NCBI GenBank assembly: GCA_040507895.1
Contig: JBEVNX010000145.1
Location: 1 to 15,080 of the forward strand
DNA length: 15,080 nt
Source: JBEVNX01 sp040507895
GTDB lineage: Bacteria; Desulfobacterota; Binatia; JACPRU01
Reading direction: 5' to 3'
Part shown: one piece after another, positions 7,001 to 14,518 of the stretch
How the letters are laid out: every line of letters begins with the position of its first letter
Position numbering within the stretch: the first letter of the stretch is position 1
Notes under the pieces: generated by a model
Seen by the model: the letters and a program-made list of their open reading frames with translations, nothing else
What the model was told of the DNA's origin: nothing
Database searches by the model: none
Made by a program: the position numbers and the translations under genes

Positions 7001-8266
7001 GTGATCACGCTCGTCCTAGCCGTCTTCTTTTGCGTCCTCCTCGCCTCGTTGCTTGCTCTGGCCGAGGCGGCCATCAGCCGCATGACTCCTGTGCGGGCTC
7101 TGGCTCTGATTGACCAAGGATACCGAAATGCCGCGCTTCTCAAGCGGATCGAGAACGAACCCGCTCGTTATCTCAATGCGATCTATCTGATGGTGATGTT
7201 CGCCCAGAACGGCTCTGCGATTCTGGTCGCGATCCTGGCCGAGCACTACTTCGAGGACATCGGAATCACGATAGTCACGATCGTGTTTACGCTCGCCTAT
7301 TTCGTTGTCGTCGAAGCGATGTCGAAGACCTTCGCGATCCTCCACAGCGACCGGGTCGCCCTGGCCCTCGCGCCGTTCGTCTGGCTGCTCGGGCTCGCGC
7401 TCTCGCTTCCGACGCGTGCCCTGATCGGTCTCGCGAACATCCTGCTTCCTGGTAAGGGGCTGAAGCAGGGACCGTTCGTAATCGCGCAGGAGATTCGCTC
7501 GCTCGCCGAGGTCGGGCACCAGGAAGGCGAGATCGAGGGGTACGAGAAGGAAATCATCCACTCAGTATTTCATTTCGGCGATCTGGTCGTCCGCGACATC
7601 ATGGTGCCGCGGCCGGACGTCGTCGCGGTCGATCTCTCGAACCCGCTGGAAGCCGGGGCCAAGCTCATCATCGAGCACGGATTCACGCGTATTCCTGCCT
7701 ATCGCGGCGACCTCGATCATATCGAAGGTATCGTGCACGCCAAAGACGTCCTCGACCTCCTGTATCAAGGCCGGCGCGACGTCTCGCTCGCCGAGATGCT
7801 GCGGCCGGTGAAATTCGTCCCGGACTCGAAGCGGGTCGCCGAGCTGCTGCGCGAGATGCAGCAGGAAGGGTTTCAGCTCGCCATTGTGACCGACGAGTAC
7901 GGATCGGTGTCGGGTCAGGTGAGCCTCGAGGATCTACTGGAAAAGCTAGTCGGCCAGATCAGTGACGAGCACGACCGCGAAGCGCCCGACGTCACGCGGC
8001 TTGGCGACGGCCGCTACCGCGTCAATGCCGCGCTGCCGATTTTGGAGCTGAAGGAAATTCTGGGCGCCGAACTGCCGCGGAACGGGTGGAATACCGTTGG
8101 TGGGCTCATCTACGGTCTTGCCGGTGCCATTCCCGCTGAGGGTGCGACCGTGGCGGTGGAAAATTTCCAATTCACTGTGGAGAAAGTTCGAGGCCGGAGG
8201 ATCGTCACAGTCCTTGTCACAAAGCTCTCTCCCGGAACGCCGGAAACAAAGCGAGGCCGGCCGTGA
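7001..8266 (+). CDS. CNNM/CorC-type membrane protein with CBS pair (HlyC/CorC family)
   Basis: This is an inner-membrane protein of the DUF21-CBS-CorC_HlyC family, 421 aa, a normal family length. Members are linked to magnesium or cobalt efflux; the older name hemolysin C-like is misleading. The N-terminal DUF21/CNNM transmembrane domain covers about 1-180, with hydrophobic segments near 2-22, 60-80, 88-108 and 120-145. The CBS pair covers about 195-315, with VRDIMVPRPDVVAVD (197-211) and the second-CBS stretch LAIVTDEYGSVSGQVSLEDLLE. The CorC_HlyC domain covers about 330-408. In the membrane domain the usual E-x-x-PK-T-x-A motif reads EAMSKTFA (105-112): the Glu and Lys are kept but the Pro is Ser. 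The GTG start is forced by an in-frame TAA at 6983 and the need for the first helix. There is no clear ribosome-binding site. The gene stands alone between non-coding stretches. Confidence 0.9.
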   Translation: MITLVLAVFFCVLLASLLALAEAAISRMTPVRALALIDQGYRNAALLKRIENEPARYLNAIYLMVMFAQNGSAILVAILAEHYFEDIGITIVTIVFTLAYFVVVEAMSKTFAILHSDRVALALAPFVWLLGLALSLPTRALIGLANILLPGKGLKQGPFVIAQEIRSLAEVGHQEGEIEGYEKEIIHSVFHFGDLVVRDIMVPRPDVVAVDLSNPLEAGAKLIIEHGFTRIPAYRGDLDHIEGIVHAKDVLDLLYQGRRDVSLAEMLRPVKFVPDSKRVAELLREMQQEGFQLAIVTDEYGSVSGQVSLEDLLEKLVGQISDEHDREAPDVTRLGDGRYRVNAALPILELKEILGAELPRNGWNTVGGLIYGLAGAIPAEGATVAVENFQFTVEKVRGRRIVTVLVTKLSPGTPETKRGRP

Positions 8267-8285
8267 GTCGTCGTCGTTCGAATTC

Positions 8286-8436
8286 CTCTACGTAGAAACC
8301 GAAATTGAACCACGTGGTTCAATTTCTCGGCTACGCGTGCCCCAGCGCTCTGCCGATTCGTGTGCGCACTGTGGGCGACCGCATCCTGGTCGTGGAAGTC
8401 GAACACGTAGTCGGGCCAGCAGCACGTGTCAGTACC
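8286..8436. repeat. Dispersed repeat element, copy 1 (palindrome 8301-8326 plus flanks)
   Basis: The centre is a perfect 26-base palindrome at 8301-8326 with half-site GAAATTGAACCAC. The left flank CTACGTAGAAACC resembles that of copy 2 (CTACAGAGAGCCC). On the right, GCTCTGCCGAT (8347-8357) and a 53-base block at 8384-8436 align with copy 2 (12772-12825); I count about 44 of 54 columns identical by eye. It lies in the 427-base gap between two convergent genes, and apart from this element and the hairpin at 8674 I see nothing else in that gap. It encodes no recognisable transposase. Confidence 0.75.
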
Positions 8437-8673
8437 TTCGGAGACGCTTAAGCCAGCGAGATGAGCTCCGATCTAGGGCGGGCAAGCGCGAAGGCGTCAC
8501 TCTGTCTGCTGAGGACGCGCTCCTTGCGCGAGGGCACCGGAAGGGACCACCTCAAACTGCCTCCCTACCACTACGGGTGCGGTGTCCAGATGGATCCGGC
8601 CTCCAGGTATCCGCTGAAGATCATACGAGGATCGAACATCGTACGGCGCAGAAGCCAAGGCCCTGCTTCCCTT

Positions 8674-8692
8674 CCGGCCGCGAAGCCGCCGG
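8674..8692 (-). terminator. Hairpin just after the DUF1329 stop codon
   Basis: CCGGCCGCGAAGCCGCCGG (plus strand) folds into seven G-C pairs with one G-G mismatch on the minus-strand transcript and a three-base loop. It starts one base after the DUF1329 stop. No run of T follows on the transcript strand, so it is a weak or Rho-assisted terminator, or a 3'-protecting structure. Confidence 0.35.
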
Positions 8693-8693
8693 A

Positions 8694-9929
8694 TCAGCGC
8701 GCGAGTACAGGGAGGTTGCCGATCGTGAAGAGTCTCTCGGGGACGCGATCGTCCACGACGATGCGGTGCATCTGGCTGAAGTTGGCCCGCCCGGTCTCGT
8801 GATTGATCGCATTGTATGCGAGCCACAGAGGCGCCCGCACGTGCTCGTTCCCAGGATTGAACGCCGGGTTCCCATAGAGCGTGAAGATCGTCTTGTAATG
8901 CTTTCCTTGATGATCGTACGCGAGGACGTACAGCGGTACGCCCATCTGTTCGTCGATGTAGAGCACGCGTTTGGCGTACGGGTGACCGGAGTCCTTGGGC
9001 GTACTCTCGAGCCGAAGCATGTCCCGCAACTCCCAGGGATCAATCGAGTATCCGGTGCGTGGATCGAAGCTCGCCGCGGCGGCCTGCACCCCAACCGGCG
9101 CAAGCACCTTCGCGCGCCCGAGGAACCGCCAGTCGTGCTCGTGCAGGTATCCCGAGAAGCCGTAGAAATCCTCGTACAGGAGCTCGCTCGACAACGACCG
9201 CTCCTGCATGTCGACGTGCGTCTGACGCACCTTTCGTGTCTCCCGTACCCAGGCGAAATCGAGATCGCTCGTGCGATCGTCGTCGTAGCGGAACTTGAGG
9301 CTCATCACGTTCTTGACGTCGTTCGGTTCGAGGCACTGGAAGAGCTCCCTGTACAGGATCCCCTCCTTCTCCCAAATGTTGTCGCTCGGGTCATTGCGGT
9401 GCATGCCGTATGCCTGAGCATAGTAGAACTCGATTGTGCGTATGACTTGCCCGCCTTCGACGAATCGGTAGGCTCCCCATCCTTGGCCCGAGTTGAAGGA
9501 GTCGTGGTACCGATAGTTCCACGCTAGCTTGAGGCCCGCCTGAGGGTCTGCGGCATCGATCTCTGGAAACGGACGGCCGTTCACGTAGCCCTCGAGGCTT
9601 CCGTCCTCGCGCAGGCGCGCCTTGCCGGCGTTGCGGCGCGTCGCCTCGACGTAGGCCGGGGTCAGTGGCAAGTCGGTCGTCGCTCGGGTTCGGATCTCGA
9701 GCACTCCGCTCTTGAGCTTGTCGACGAACTCGGCGGGAAGCACGTCGACCGCTTGCTGCCAATTTTCCTTCGACAGCACCGGCGGCAAGTCGGTTCGTGC
9801 GGAGTGCTGCTCTAGGGGCACGGAGCGCGCACCTTCCACGTTGGCCGGGCCGTCTGCTCCGCGCGCCAGGCCGCCCAGGCCCGTCGCGAGCGTCGCCACT
9901 ACGATCGAGGTGAGAGAGATTCGCATCAT
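8694..9929 (-). CDS. DUF1329 family exported protein
   Basis: This 411-aa protein belongs to the DUF1329 family (outer-membrane lipoprotein LolB-like fold, about 400-460 aa). Family stretches seen are GYVNGRPFPEIDAADPQAGL then KLAWNYRYH, YEDFYGFSGYLHEHDWRFLG, and the C-terminal half with RVLYIDEQMGVPLYVLAYDHQGKHYK. The N-terminus is a Sec signal peptide (MMRISLTSIVVATLATGLGG, cleavage probably after ARGA near residue 25). There is no lipobox cysteine, so it is periplasmic or outer-membrane associated rather than a lipoprotein. The biochemical role of DUF1329 is not established; members often sit with genes for hydrophobic-compound metabolism or export. It follows the TetR gene by 38 bases on the same strand and is probably cotranscribed with and repressed by it. 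Two adjacent ATGs (9929, 9926) are possible; a GGGAG lies 4 or 7 bases upstream respectively. Confidence 0.85.
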   Translation of the reverse strand: MMRISLTSIVVATLATGLGGLARGADGPANVEGARSVPLEQHSARTDLPPVLSKENWQQAVDVLPAEFVDKLKSGVLEIRTRATTDLPLTPAYVEATRRNAGKARLREDGSLEGYVNGRPFPEIDAADPQAGLKLAWNYRYHDSFNSGQGWGAYRFVEGGQVIRTIEFYYAQAYGMHRNDPSDNIWEKEGILYRELFQCLEPNDVKNVMSLKFRYDDDRTSDLDFAWVRETRKVRQTHVDMQERSLSSELLYEDFYGFSGYLHEHDWRFLGRAKVLAPVGVQAAAASFDPRTGYSIDPWELRDMLRLESTPKDSGHPYAKRVLYIDEQMGVPLYVLAYDHQGKHYKTIFTLYGNPAFNPGNEHVRAPLWLAYNAINHETGRANFSQMHRIVVDDRVPERLFTIGNLPVLAR

Positions 9930-9967
9930 CAAGCTCCCGTCTTCGCCGCCGGTGAACGGGCAGCTTC

Positions 9968-10621
9968 TTAGGTGCCGCGCCGAACCGTCTTCGCATTTCG
10001 CGCGGTCGCAGGCCGGGGCGGCTGCATCCGCTCCACGATCTCGCGGAAGCTCGCGAACATGCGCGGGGCGCGGTCTTCGTCCGAATAGAGGATTCGTGCG
10101 AGCGCGAGACCGTCGAGCACGGCAAAGACGAGATCCGGTTTCCGCAGGATCGGGTTCCAGGCGGCTTCGGGAAGATACTTCCGGAGAGCTTCGCCGACCG
10201 AGTTGACGAATGGCTCGCTCTGCCGGACCACGGCGGCGCGAAGCTCGGGATCGGTGCGCGAGGCGACTACGAACTCGAGCCACGCCGTGAAGGTCGGCCC
10301 CTCAAACATCTTCCAGAGCAGTTCGATCGCCGCGCCCGGCCCGCCGGCCCGAGGCAGCCGCTCCGCGAAAAGCTGCTGGAGCTCTTGATAGCGGCGCTGG
10401 AGAAGGTGGTCGACCGCGGCAACCACGAGGGCGGCCTTGGTCGGGTAGTGATAGACCTGTGCTCCGCGGGAGACGCCCGCCCGATCGGCGATCTCGGTGG
10501 TGCTCGTTCGCGCGTAACCGACGGCGGCAAGCGACTCGAGCGTCGCCTCGAGGAGACGCGTCCGCGTCTCCTCGCTGCGCTCGTCCTGAAGGCTCCGGCG
10601 GCGCTCAGTGGTCCGAATCAT
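9968..10621 (-). CDS. TetR family transcriptional regulator
   Basis: This is a cytoplasmic DNA-binding repressor-type protein of 217 aa. The N-terminal TetR_N domain is clear: TRTRLLEATLESLAAVGYAR followed by the helix-turn-helix TSTTEIADRAGVSRGAQVYHYPTK-type segment (about 39-62) ending in the usual Y-H-Y-P/F-x-x-K motif. The C-terminal ligand-binding domain is mostly helical and has no recognisable ligand signature. The DUF1329 gene follows 38 bases downstream on the same strand. A perfect inverted repeat (10671-10687) about 50 bases upstream is a candidate operator, so autoregulation of the pair is likely. The ATG at 10621 is chosen; a GTG at 10630 in the same frame is an alternative. Neither has a well-spaced Shine-Dalgarno sequence. 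Confidence 0.88.
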   Translation of the reverse strand: MIRTTERRRSLQDERSEETRTRLLEATLESLAAVGYARTSTTEIADRAGVSRGAQVYHYPTKAALVVAAVDHLLQRRYQELQQLFAERLPRAGGPGAAIELLWKMFEGPTFTAWLEFVVASRTDPELRAAVVRQSEPFVNSVGEALRKYLPEAAWNPILRKPDLVFAVLDGLALARILYSDEDRAPRMFASFREIVERMQPPRPATARNAKTVRRGT

Positions 10622-10946
10622 GACCCCCACAAGCTACATCATTTCAGCGCTCACGTGCAAGTCTGTTTTTATTCGGCAGATCCGAATTGTTTTGGCAGCT
10701 TTGAACGCAACTGGCCCCTCTAACTTCGAGTGCGGCCCCGAGCTACCTGCCGACGAAGGGTACTCGCTCAGAGGATGATCGGTGGATAACCCGGCGTGCC
10801 GTGTTGCAAGTAAACTAGCCAGCGGTGATGTGTGCCAATCCAGCGAACGTTGATGGGGGCGCTCGTCTGCCGCGGCGTTGATCGGCTTGCAGTGATGACC
10901 GGCTGGGGCCAAGAGCTACTCGAAGCCGCGAACGCGTCGTCCGAGC
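10622..10946. other. Intergenic region between selO 3' end and TetR 5' end
   Basis: This 325-base gap holds the candidate operator at 10671-10687 and the presumed TetR promoter in its AT-rich left part (10640-10710). The rest (10710-10946) has no gene that I can support on either strand and no terminator-like hairpin with a T-run. Short open frames here have no family features. Confidence 0.5.
10671..10687. promoter_or_regulatory. Candidate TetR-family operator
   Basis: ATTCGGCAGATCCGAAT has perfect six-base arms around a five-base centre, a length typical of TetR-family sites. It is in an AT-rich patch 50 bases upstream of the TetR start, where the promoter of the TetR-DUF1329 unit should lie. 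Confidence 0.5.
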
Positions 10947-12431
10947 TCAGGTGCCGCAGAACGTCCGCTGGACGACCTCCTCCGGGCGGGGCGGTCGAAC
11001 GTAGCGGGCCTTCTCCGGGCGCCACTCGGTTGGGCGTGCGAGGAGGTCGACGAGGTCGTGGAAGGGCTGGAAGTCGTCGCGGGCGACGGCGGCGGCGATG
11101 ACTTCCTCGACGAGGTGGTTCCGCGGGAGGAAGAGCGGGTTCATCGCCACCATGCGACGCCGCCGCTCGGCCGGAGCGACCGTGCTCTCGAGGGCGATGC
11201 GCTCGCGCCAGCGGGCGAACCAGGGGCTGAGTGTCTCGGGGAGTTCGTAGATCGAGTCGATCTCGGCCGCCTGCTCGGAGTCGGCGAGCTCCGTTAGACG
11301 CCGGAAGGTGAGCGTGAAGTCGGCGCGCGCTGCTGCCATCGTCGAGAGGAGATCGTCGATCAACCGGTCGTCTCCCTCGCGGTGGGTCGTGAGGCCGATC
11401 TTCTCGAGCATCGTCCGCCGCCGGGCGGATAGGAGCCGCCTAGGGAACTCGTCGAGCGCCGACTGCGCAGCGGCGATCGCCCGCTCGCGATCGTCGTCGA
11501 GCAGGAAGAACATCGCCTGGGCGAGGCTCGCTAGATTCCAGTGTGCGATCGGCGGCTGGTTCCCGTAGGCGTAGCGCCCGCCGTGATCGATCGAGCTCAA
11601 GACCTTCTGCGGGTCGTAGTCGTCGAGGAAGGCACAAGGGCCGTAGTCGATCGTCTCTCCCGAGAGCAGCATGTTGTCGGTGTTCATCACGCCGTGGATG
11701 AATCCGACAGCGAGCCATCGCGCGACGAGCTCGGCCTGGCGGGCGATCACGCCGTCGAGCATCGCGCGGTAGGGGTTCTCCGCACGGCGCGCGTCGGGGA
11801 AGTGGCGTTCGATGACGTGATCGAGAAGGATGCGGACGGCGTTCTCGTCACCGCAGGACGCGAAGTACTGGACGGTGCCGACACGGATATGGCTCTGAGC
11901 GACGCGCGTGAGCACGGCGCCGGGCACGGGCCCCGTTTCGCGGAAGACCTGCTCCCCGGTGGTCACGGCCGCGAGGCTTCGGCTCGTCGGGATCCCGACC
12001 GCGGCCATCCATTCGCTCACGACGTACTCGCGCAGCACCGGGCCGAGCGGGGCCTTGCCGTCCCCGGTGCGCGAATAGGGCGTTCGGCCCGACCCCTTGA
12101 GCTGCACATCGTAGCGAATGCCGTCCCGGCCGATCAGCTCTCCGAGCAGGACGGCTCGGCCGTCGCCGAGGCGCGGGTTCCACGTGCCGAACTGGTACCC
12201 CGCGTAGACGGTCGCGATGGGCTCGGCGCCCGCCGGGATCTCGTTTCCCGCGAACGTCCGCACGGCGGCGTCGGATCGGAACCACGAACGATCGATCCCG
12301 AGATGCTCTGCGAGCGCCTCGTTCACGCGGATGAGACGCGGCTCCGGCACCCGCACCGGCTCAACGCGGCTATAGAAGGCCTCGGGCAGGCGGGAGTAGC
12401 TGTTGTCGAAGCGAAGCGCCGGCGTGCTCAC
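10947..12431 (-). CDS. selO: SelO/YdiU family protein adenylyltransferase (AMPylase)
   Basis: This 494-aa protein (typical family length about 480-490) belongs to the SelO pseudokinase family. These enzymes transfer AMP from ATP to protein Ser/Thr/Tyr hydroxyls and are linked to oxidative-stress response. Kinase-like landmarks are all visible: VYAGYQFGTWNPRLGDGRA (75-93), the nucleotide-site Lys112 in QLKGSGRTPYSR, HGVMNTDNM (246-254) as the catalytic-loop equivalent, and DYGP (262-265) in place of DFG. Cys266 follows DYGP, and the C-terminus is RTFCGT with Cys492. In the E. coli protein the equivalent cysteines form a regulatory disulfide, so redox control is likely conserved. The GTG start at 12431 has an AGGAA about 9 bases upstream. 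It is transcribed alone; the nearest gene upstream on the same strand is over 460 bases away. Confidence 0.95.
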   Translation of the reverse strand: MSTPALRFDNSYSRLPEAFYSRVEPVRVPEPRLIRVNEALAEHLGIDRSWFRSDAAVRTFAGNEIPAGAEPIATVYAGYQFGTWNPRLGDGRAVLLGELIGRDGIRYDVQLKGSGRTPYSRTGDGKAPLGPVLREYVVSEWMAAVGIPTSRSLAAVTTGEQVFRETGPVPGAVLTRVAQSHIRVGTVQYFASCGDENAVRILLDHVIERHFPDARRAENPYRAMLDGVIARQAELVARWLAVGFIHGVMNTDNMLLSGETIDYGPCAFLDDYDPQKVLSSIDHGGRYAYGNQPPIAHWNLASLAQAMFFLLDDDRERAIAAAQSALDEFPRRLLSARRRTMLEKIGLTTHREGDDRLIDDLLSTMAAARADFTLTFRRLTELADSEQAAEIDSIYELPETLSPWFARWRERIALESTVAPAERRRRMVAMNPLFLPRNHLVEEVIAAAVARDDFQPFHDLVDLLARPTEWRPEKARYVRPPRPEEVVQRTFCGT

Positions 12432-12532
12432 GCCGCCATGTTCCTACGAAGCGGACGCTCTGGCCAGAGGATGCCGAGCTAGCGACGATTCCCGACGATT
12501 GCAGCGAATAGTGATTCGAGAAGAAAGAAGAA

Positions 12533-12575
12533 AGTTGAGCAGAAGGGATTCGAACCCTATCTCCGGCCGCAATTT
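12533..12575 (-). other. tRNA-like 3' half (T-arm) without a matching 5' half
   Basis: The minus strand reads CCGGAGATAGGGTTCGAATC followed by CCTTCTGCTCAAC. The T-arm is well formed (AGGG-TTCGAAT-CCCT) and the segment before it resembles a variable loop. The T-stem's fifth pair is mismatched, no 5' acceptor strand complementary to the 3' end is found upstream, and no anticodon arm can be drawn. It looks like a tRNA fragment such as an old integration site or a tRNA-derived repeat, not a functional tRNA. Confidence 0.4.
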
Positions 12576-12613
12576 CTAAGCGTTTTCGATTCTATCGTCC
12601 TACTTCGGCCTAC

Positions 12614-12825
12614 AGAGAGCCCGAATTTGAACCACGTGGTTCAAATTCTTGAGTACCGACCGGGAGTGTGAGCCCCAGACGATGCTCACCTATCCGAACA
12701 CTTAGCCGAGGGAGCTTTCGCCCTTGTCGGGCATGAGCTCAGTCGCTCTGCCGATCCGGGGACCGATCCCGTCCTGATCGTGGAAAGCGAACACGCAGTC
12801 GGGCCGGCCGGCACGAGTTAGGACC
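12614..12825. repeat. Dispersed repeat element, copy 2 (palindrome 12623-12648 plus flanks)
   Basis: The centre is a perfect 26-base palindrome at 12623-12648 with half-site GAATTTGAACCAC. The left flank AGAGCCCGA is shared with copy 3. On the right, GCTCTGCCGAT and the block at 12772-12825 align with copy 1, but with about 70 more bases between the palindrome and this tail than in copy 1. GAGCTCAG (12735-12742) is also found downstream of copy 3. It lies upstream of selO. Confidence 0.75.
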
Positions 12826-12895
12826 CGATGGGAACCCGTGGTGCGCTTGACCGCCCAGCCTCAACTTGCGCCGACGCGCTCGCGCGTCTCGGCGG

Positions 12896-14518
12896 TCAAG
12901 GAGCGACCGGAATCGAACGACGATCGCCGCCCGAAAGACTCCACCAGAGCTGGGAATCCTCAGGATTCCAAAACCTGCCGACTTCTTGCTTCCCGTGAAA
13001 GATCTTGCCGGTCCATTCCCCATCCCCGAAGCGAACGCCCGTGATGTGAATGTGACAAGAGATGATCACCAGGACCAAGAACAGCGACTTAGCGGGGGGA
13101 TGGAGCGCGAGGCGATCCACGTAGAAGGGCAAGGAGAGAGTGAGAAGCAGCGCGGCTTCGCAGAGTAGACGAGGGCCGAAGCTGTAGCCGCCCGACCATG
13201 AAGCGTAGCAGGCCACGGTAACAGCGGAGGCGACGGCGGCGAGGACGAGCAGTTTCGGGAACCACGGTCCCCGGCGCACGATGCTGGCGATCACCAAGAC
13301 GAGGGGAAAGAGCAGATACGGGCTGAATAGGAACAGCCCGCGGCTGGGACTGAACAGGATCGTGGCAAACACCGCAGGGCTGAACGAGTGGAAATCGGAA
13401 GCGAACACCGCGTAGCCGCCGAGAATCGTGTCATAGATCGAGGCGTTCACCCAGAACACAATCGCCAGGGTGGAGCCGAGACCAACAGCGACATAGAAGG
13501 CCTTTCGGCCATGGGCGAGCATCACCCACGGCAGCACGCATAGGACGATGACGGCGTTGGACGGGCGGTTCGCGCAGGCCCACCCCAGACAGCAGCCGGC
13601 GATGAGCAGCATGAGGTTCCTCGCGTCCGTCTTCACGAAAAGGGCAAGCGCGGCGCCGGCGAGAAAGAGACACGATGGTCCGTGCATCCACAGTGCGCGG
13701 CTCGCCGTGCTGAGGATCGGGGTCCCGAAGCCGTATGCGGCTGCTATCCAAAGCGACATCGATTGCATCGACGGCGGGCTGACGGCTCGAATGAATCCCC
13801 AAACCACGACGACGGACAGCGTAGCGATGATCGAGGCGGCAATCTGTTCGAACGATTGAGCCGCGTCCTGGTTTTCGAGGCGGTACGAGGAAGTCCACCG
13901 CGAAGAACTTTCCGGCAACAGAGCCGAGAGAATCGCGTAGATCGGCGTAGCCGTGATTCCTACGAAGATCGGAAACTCCGGATACCAGTGACCGGCATAT
14001 TTCCTGACGCTGTAGCGATGATCACTGGAGATTCCTGGATAAAATTCGTCCAGGTCCAAATTGCCTTCACGCAAGACACTCACCGGCAGGAGCCGAGCGC
14101 CGAGCGTATCGCCCGAGGAAACTCCCAGACGCGGTTGAAGGGTCAAGAAGACCGTCAAGGTCGCCGTGAACAGCACCAGGGATTGGAACGGCGGTGACAG
14201 GCGGGTGCCGCCCCGTGCGAGAATTCCCGGTCGATGATTTCTGGCGCCCACGTGCTGGCGGATGAAGAGCATGACCCAAAATTGATACAGGTGCTGGCGC
14301 GATAGCGTCGCTTCGAATTTTCCGCCGAAGGGAAATCGCAAGGTCGACGATCCCCAAGTCGCACTGGGCAGCAAGCACCATGCGACGTAGAAGAGAATCA
14401 GCCCGTCGAACGCGGCCAATAGCGGGGCCGGAACTCTCGCCAGGCAGCGAAAGTCGCTTTCTGAATCCGTCTGCGAGCATTCGCCGCGGTCGCGGCTGCC
14501 CTGGCTGACTGGGTTCAC
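12896..14518 (-). CDS. Multi-pass membrane protein, GT39/dolichyl-phosphate-mannose transferase-like
   Basis: This is an integral inner-membrane protein of up to 540 aa with about ten hydrophobic segments (for example 112-128, 182-200, 226-243, 281-295, 301-314, 322-335, 341-357, 395-413, 421-437, 452-466, 479-493). The layout resembles polyprenyl-phosphate-sugar-dependent glycosyltransferases of the GT39/RgtA-D type, which add sugars to lipid or protein on the periplasmic side. Landmarks: an acidic first loop with SGDTLGARLLPVSVLREG then NLDLDEFYP (135-160), the stretch ANRPSNAVIVL (316-326), FSPSRGLFLFSPYLLFPLV (389-407) and SWSGGYSFGPRLL (440-452). No substrate can be assigned. The GTG start at 14518 gives an N-terminus (1-110) with poor family character, so the true start may be as far in as ATG 14272 (residue 83). 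Neither start has a good ribosome-binding site. Confidence 0.7.
   Translation of the reverse strand: MNPVSQGSRDRGECSQTDSESDFRCLARVPAPLLAAFDGLILFYVAWCLLPSATWGSSTLRFPFGGKFEATLSRQHLYQFWVMLFIRQHVGARNHRPGILARGGTRLSPPFQSLVLFTATLTVFLTLQPRLGVSSGDTLGARLLPVSVLREGNLDLDEFYPGISSDHRYSVRKYAGHWYPEFPIFVGITATPIYAILSALLPESSSRWTSSYRLENQDAAQSFEQIAASIIATLSVVVVWGFIRAVSPPSMQSMSLWIAAAYGFGTPILSTASRALWMHGPSCLFLAGAALALFVKTDARNLMLLIAGCCLGWACANRPSNAVIVLCVLPWVMLAHGRKAFYVAVGLGSTLAIVFWVNASIYDTILGGYAVFASDFHSFSPAVFATILFSPSRGLFLFSPYLLFPLVLVIASIVRRGPWFPKLLVLAAVASAVTVACYASWSGGYSFGPRLLCEAALLLTLSLPFYVDRLALHPPAKSLFLVLVIISCHIHITGVRFGDGEWTGKIFHGKQEVGRFWNPEDSQLWWSLSGGDRRSIPVAP

Larger units (their letters stand above)
12432..12895. other. 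464-base spacer with repeat copy 2 and tRNA-like sequence
   Basis: The spacer lies between the 5' end of selO and the 3' end of the GT39-like gene, both leftward. It contains a perfect 12-base palindrome CTCTGGCCAGAG (12458-12469) about 27 bases upstream of the selO start, a tRNA-like 3' half (12533-12575) and repeat copy 2 (12614-12825). The selO promoter must lie here. No protein gene is seen. Confidence 0.6.

Noticed and set aside
8097..9527. 476-codon plus-strand frame across the repeat and DUF1329 gene
   Set aside because: Most of it is antisense to the DUF1329 coding region, and the rest crosses an intergenic repeat.
12904..12925. CGGAATCGAACGACGATCGC resembling a reverse tRNA T-arm
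   Set aside because: It is within the GT39-like coding region and has no stem pairing of a T-arm.
12953..12969. Inverted repeat GGAATCCTCAGGATTCC inside the GT39-like gene
   Set aside because: A single eight-base-arm repeat within coding sequence is close to chance expectation in 15 kb, and nothing around it suggests a site.
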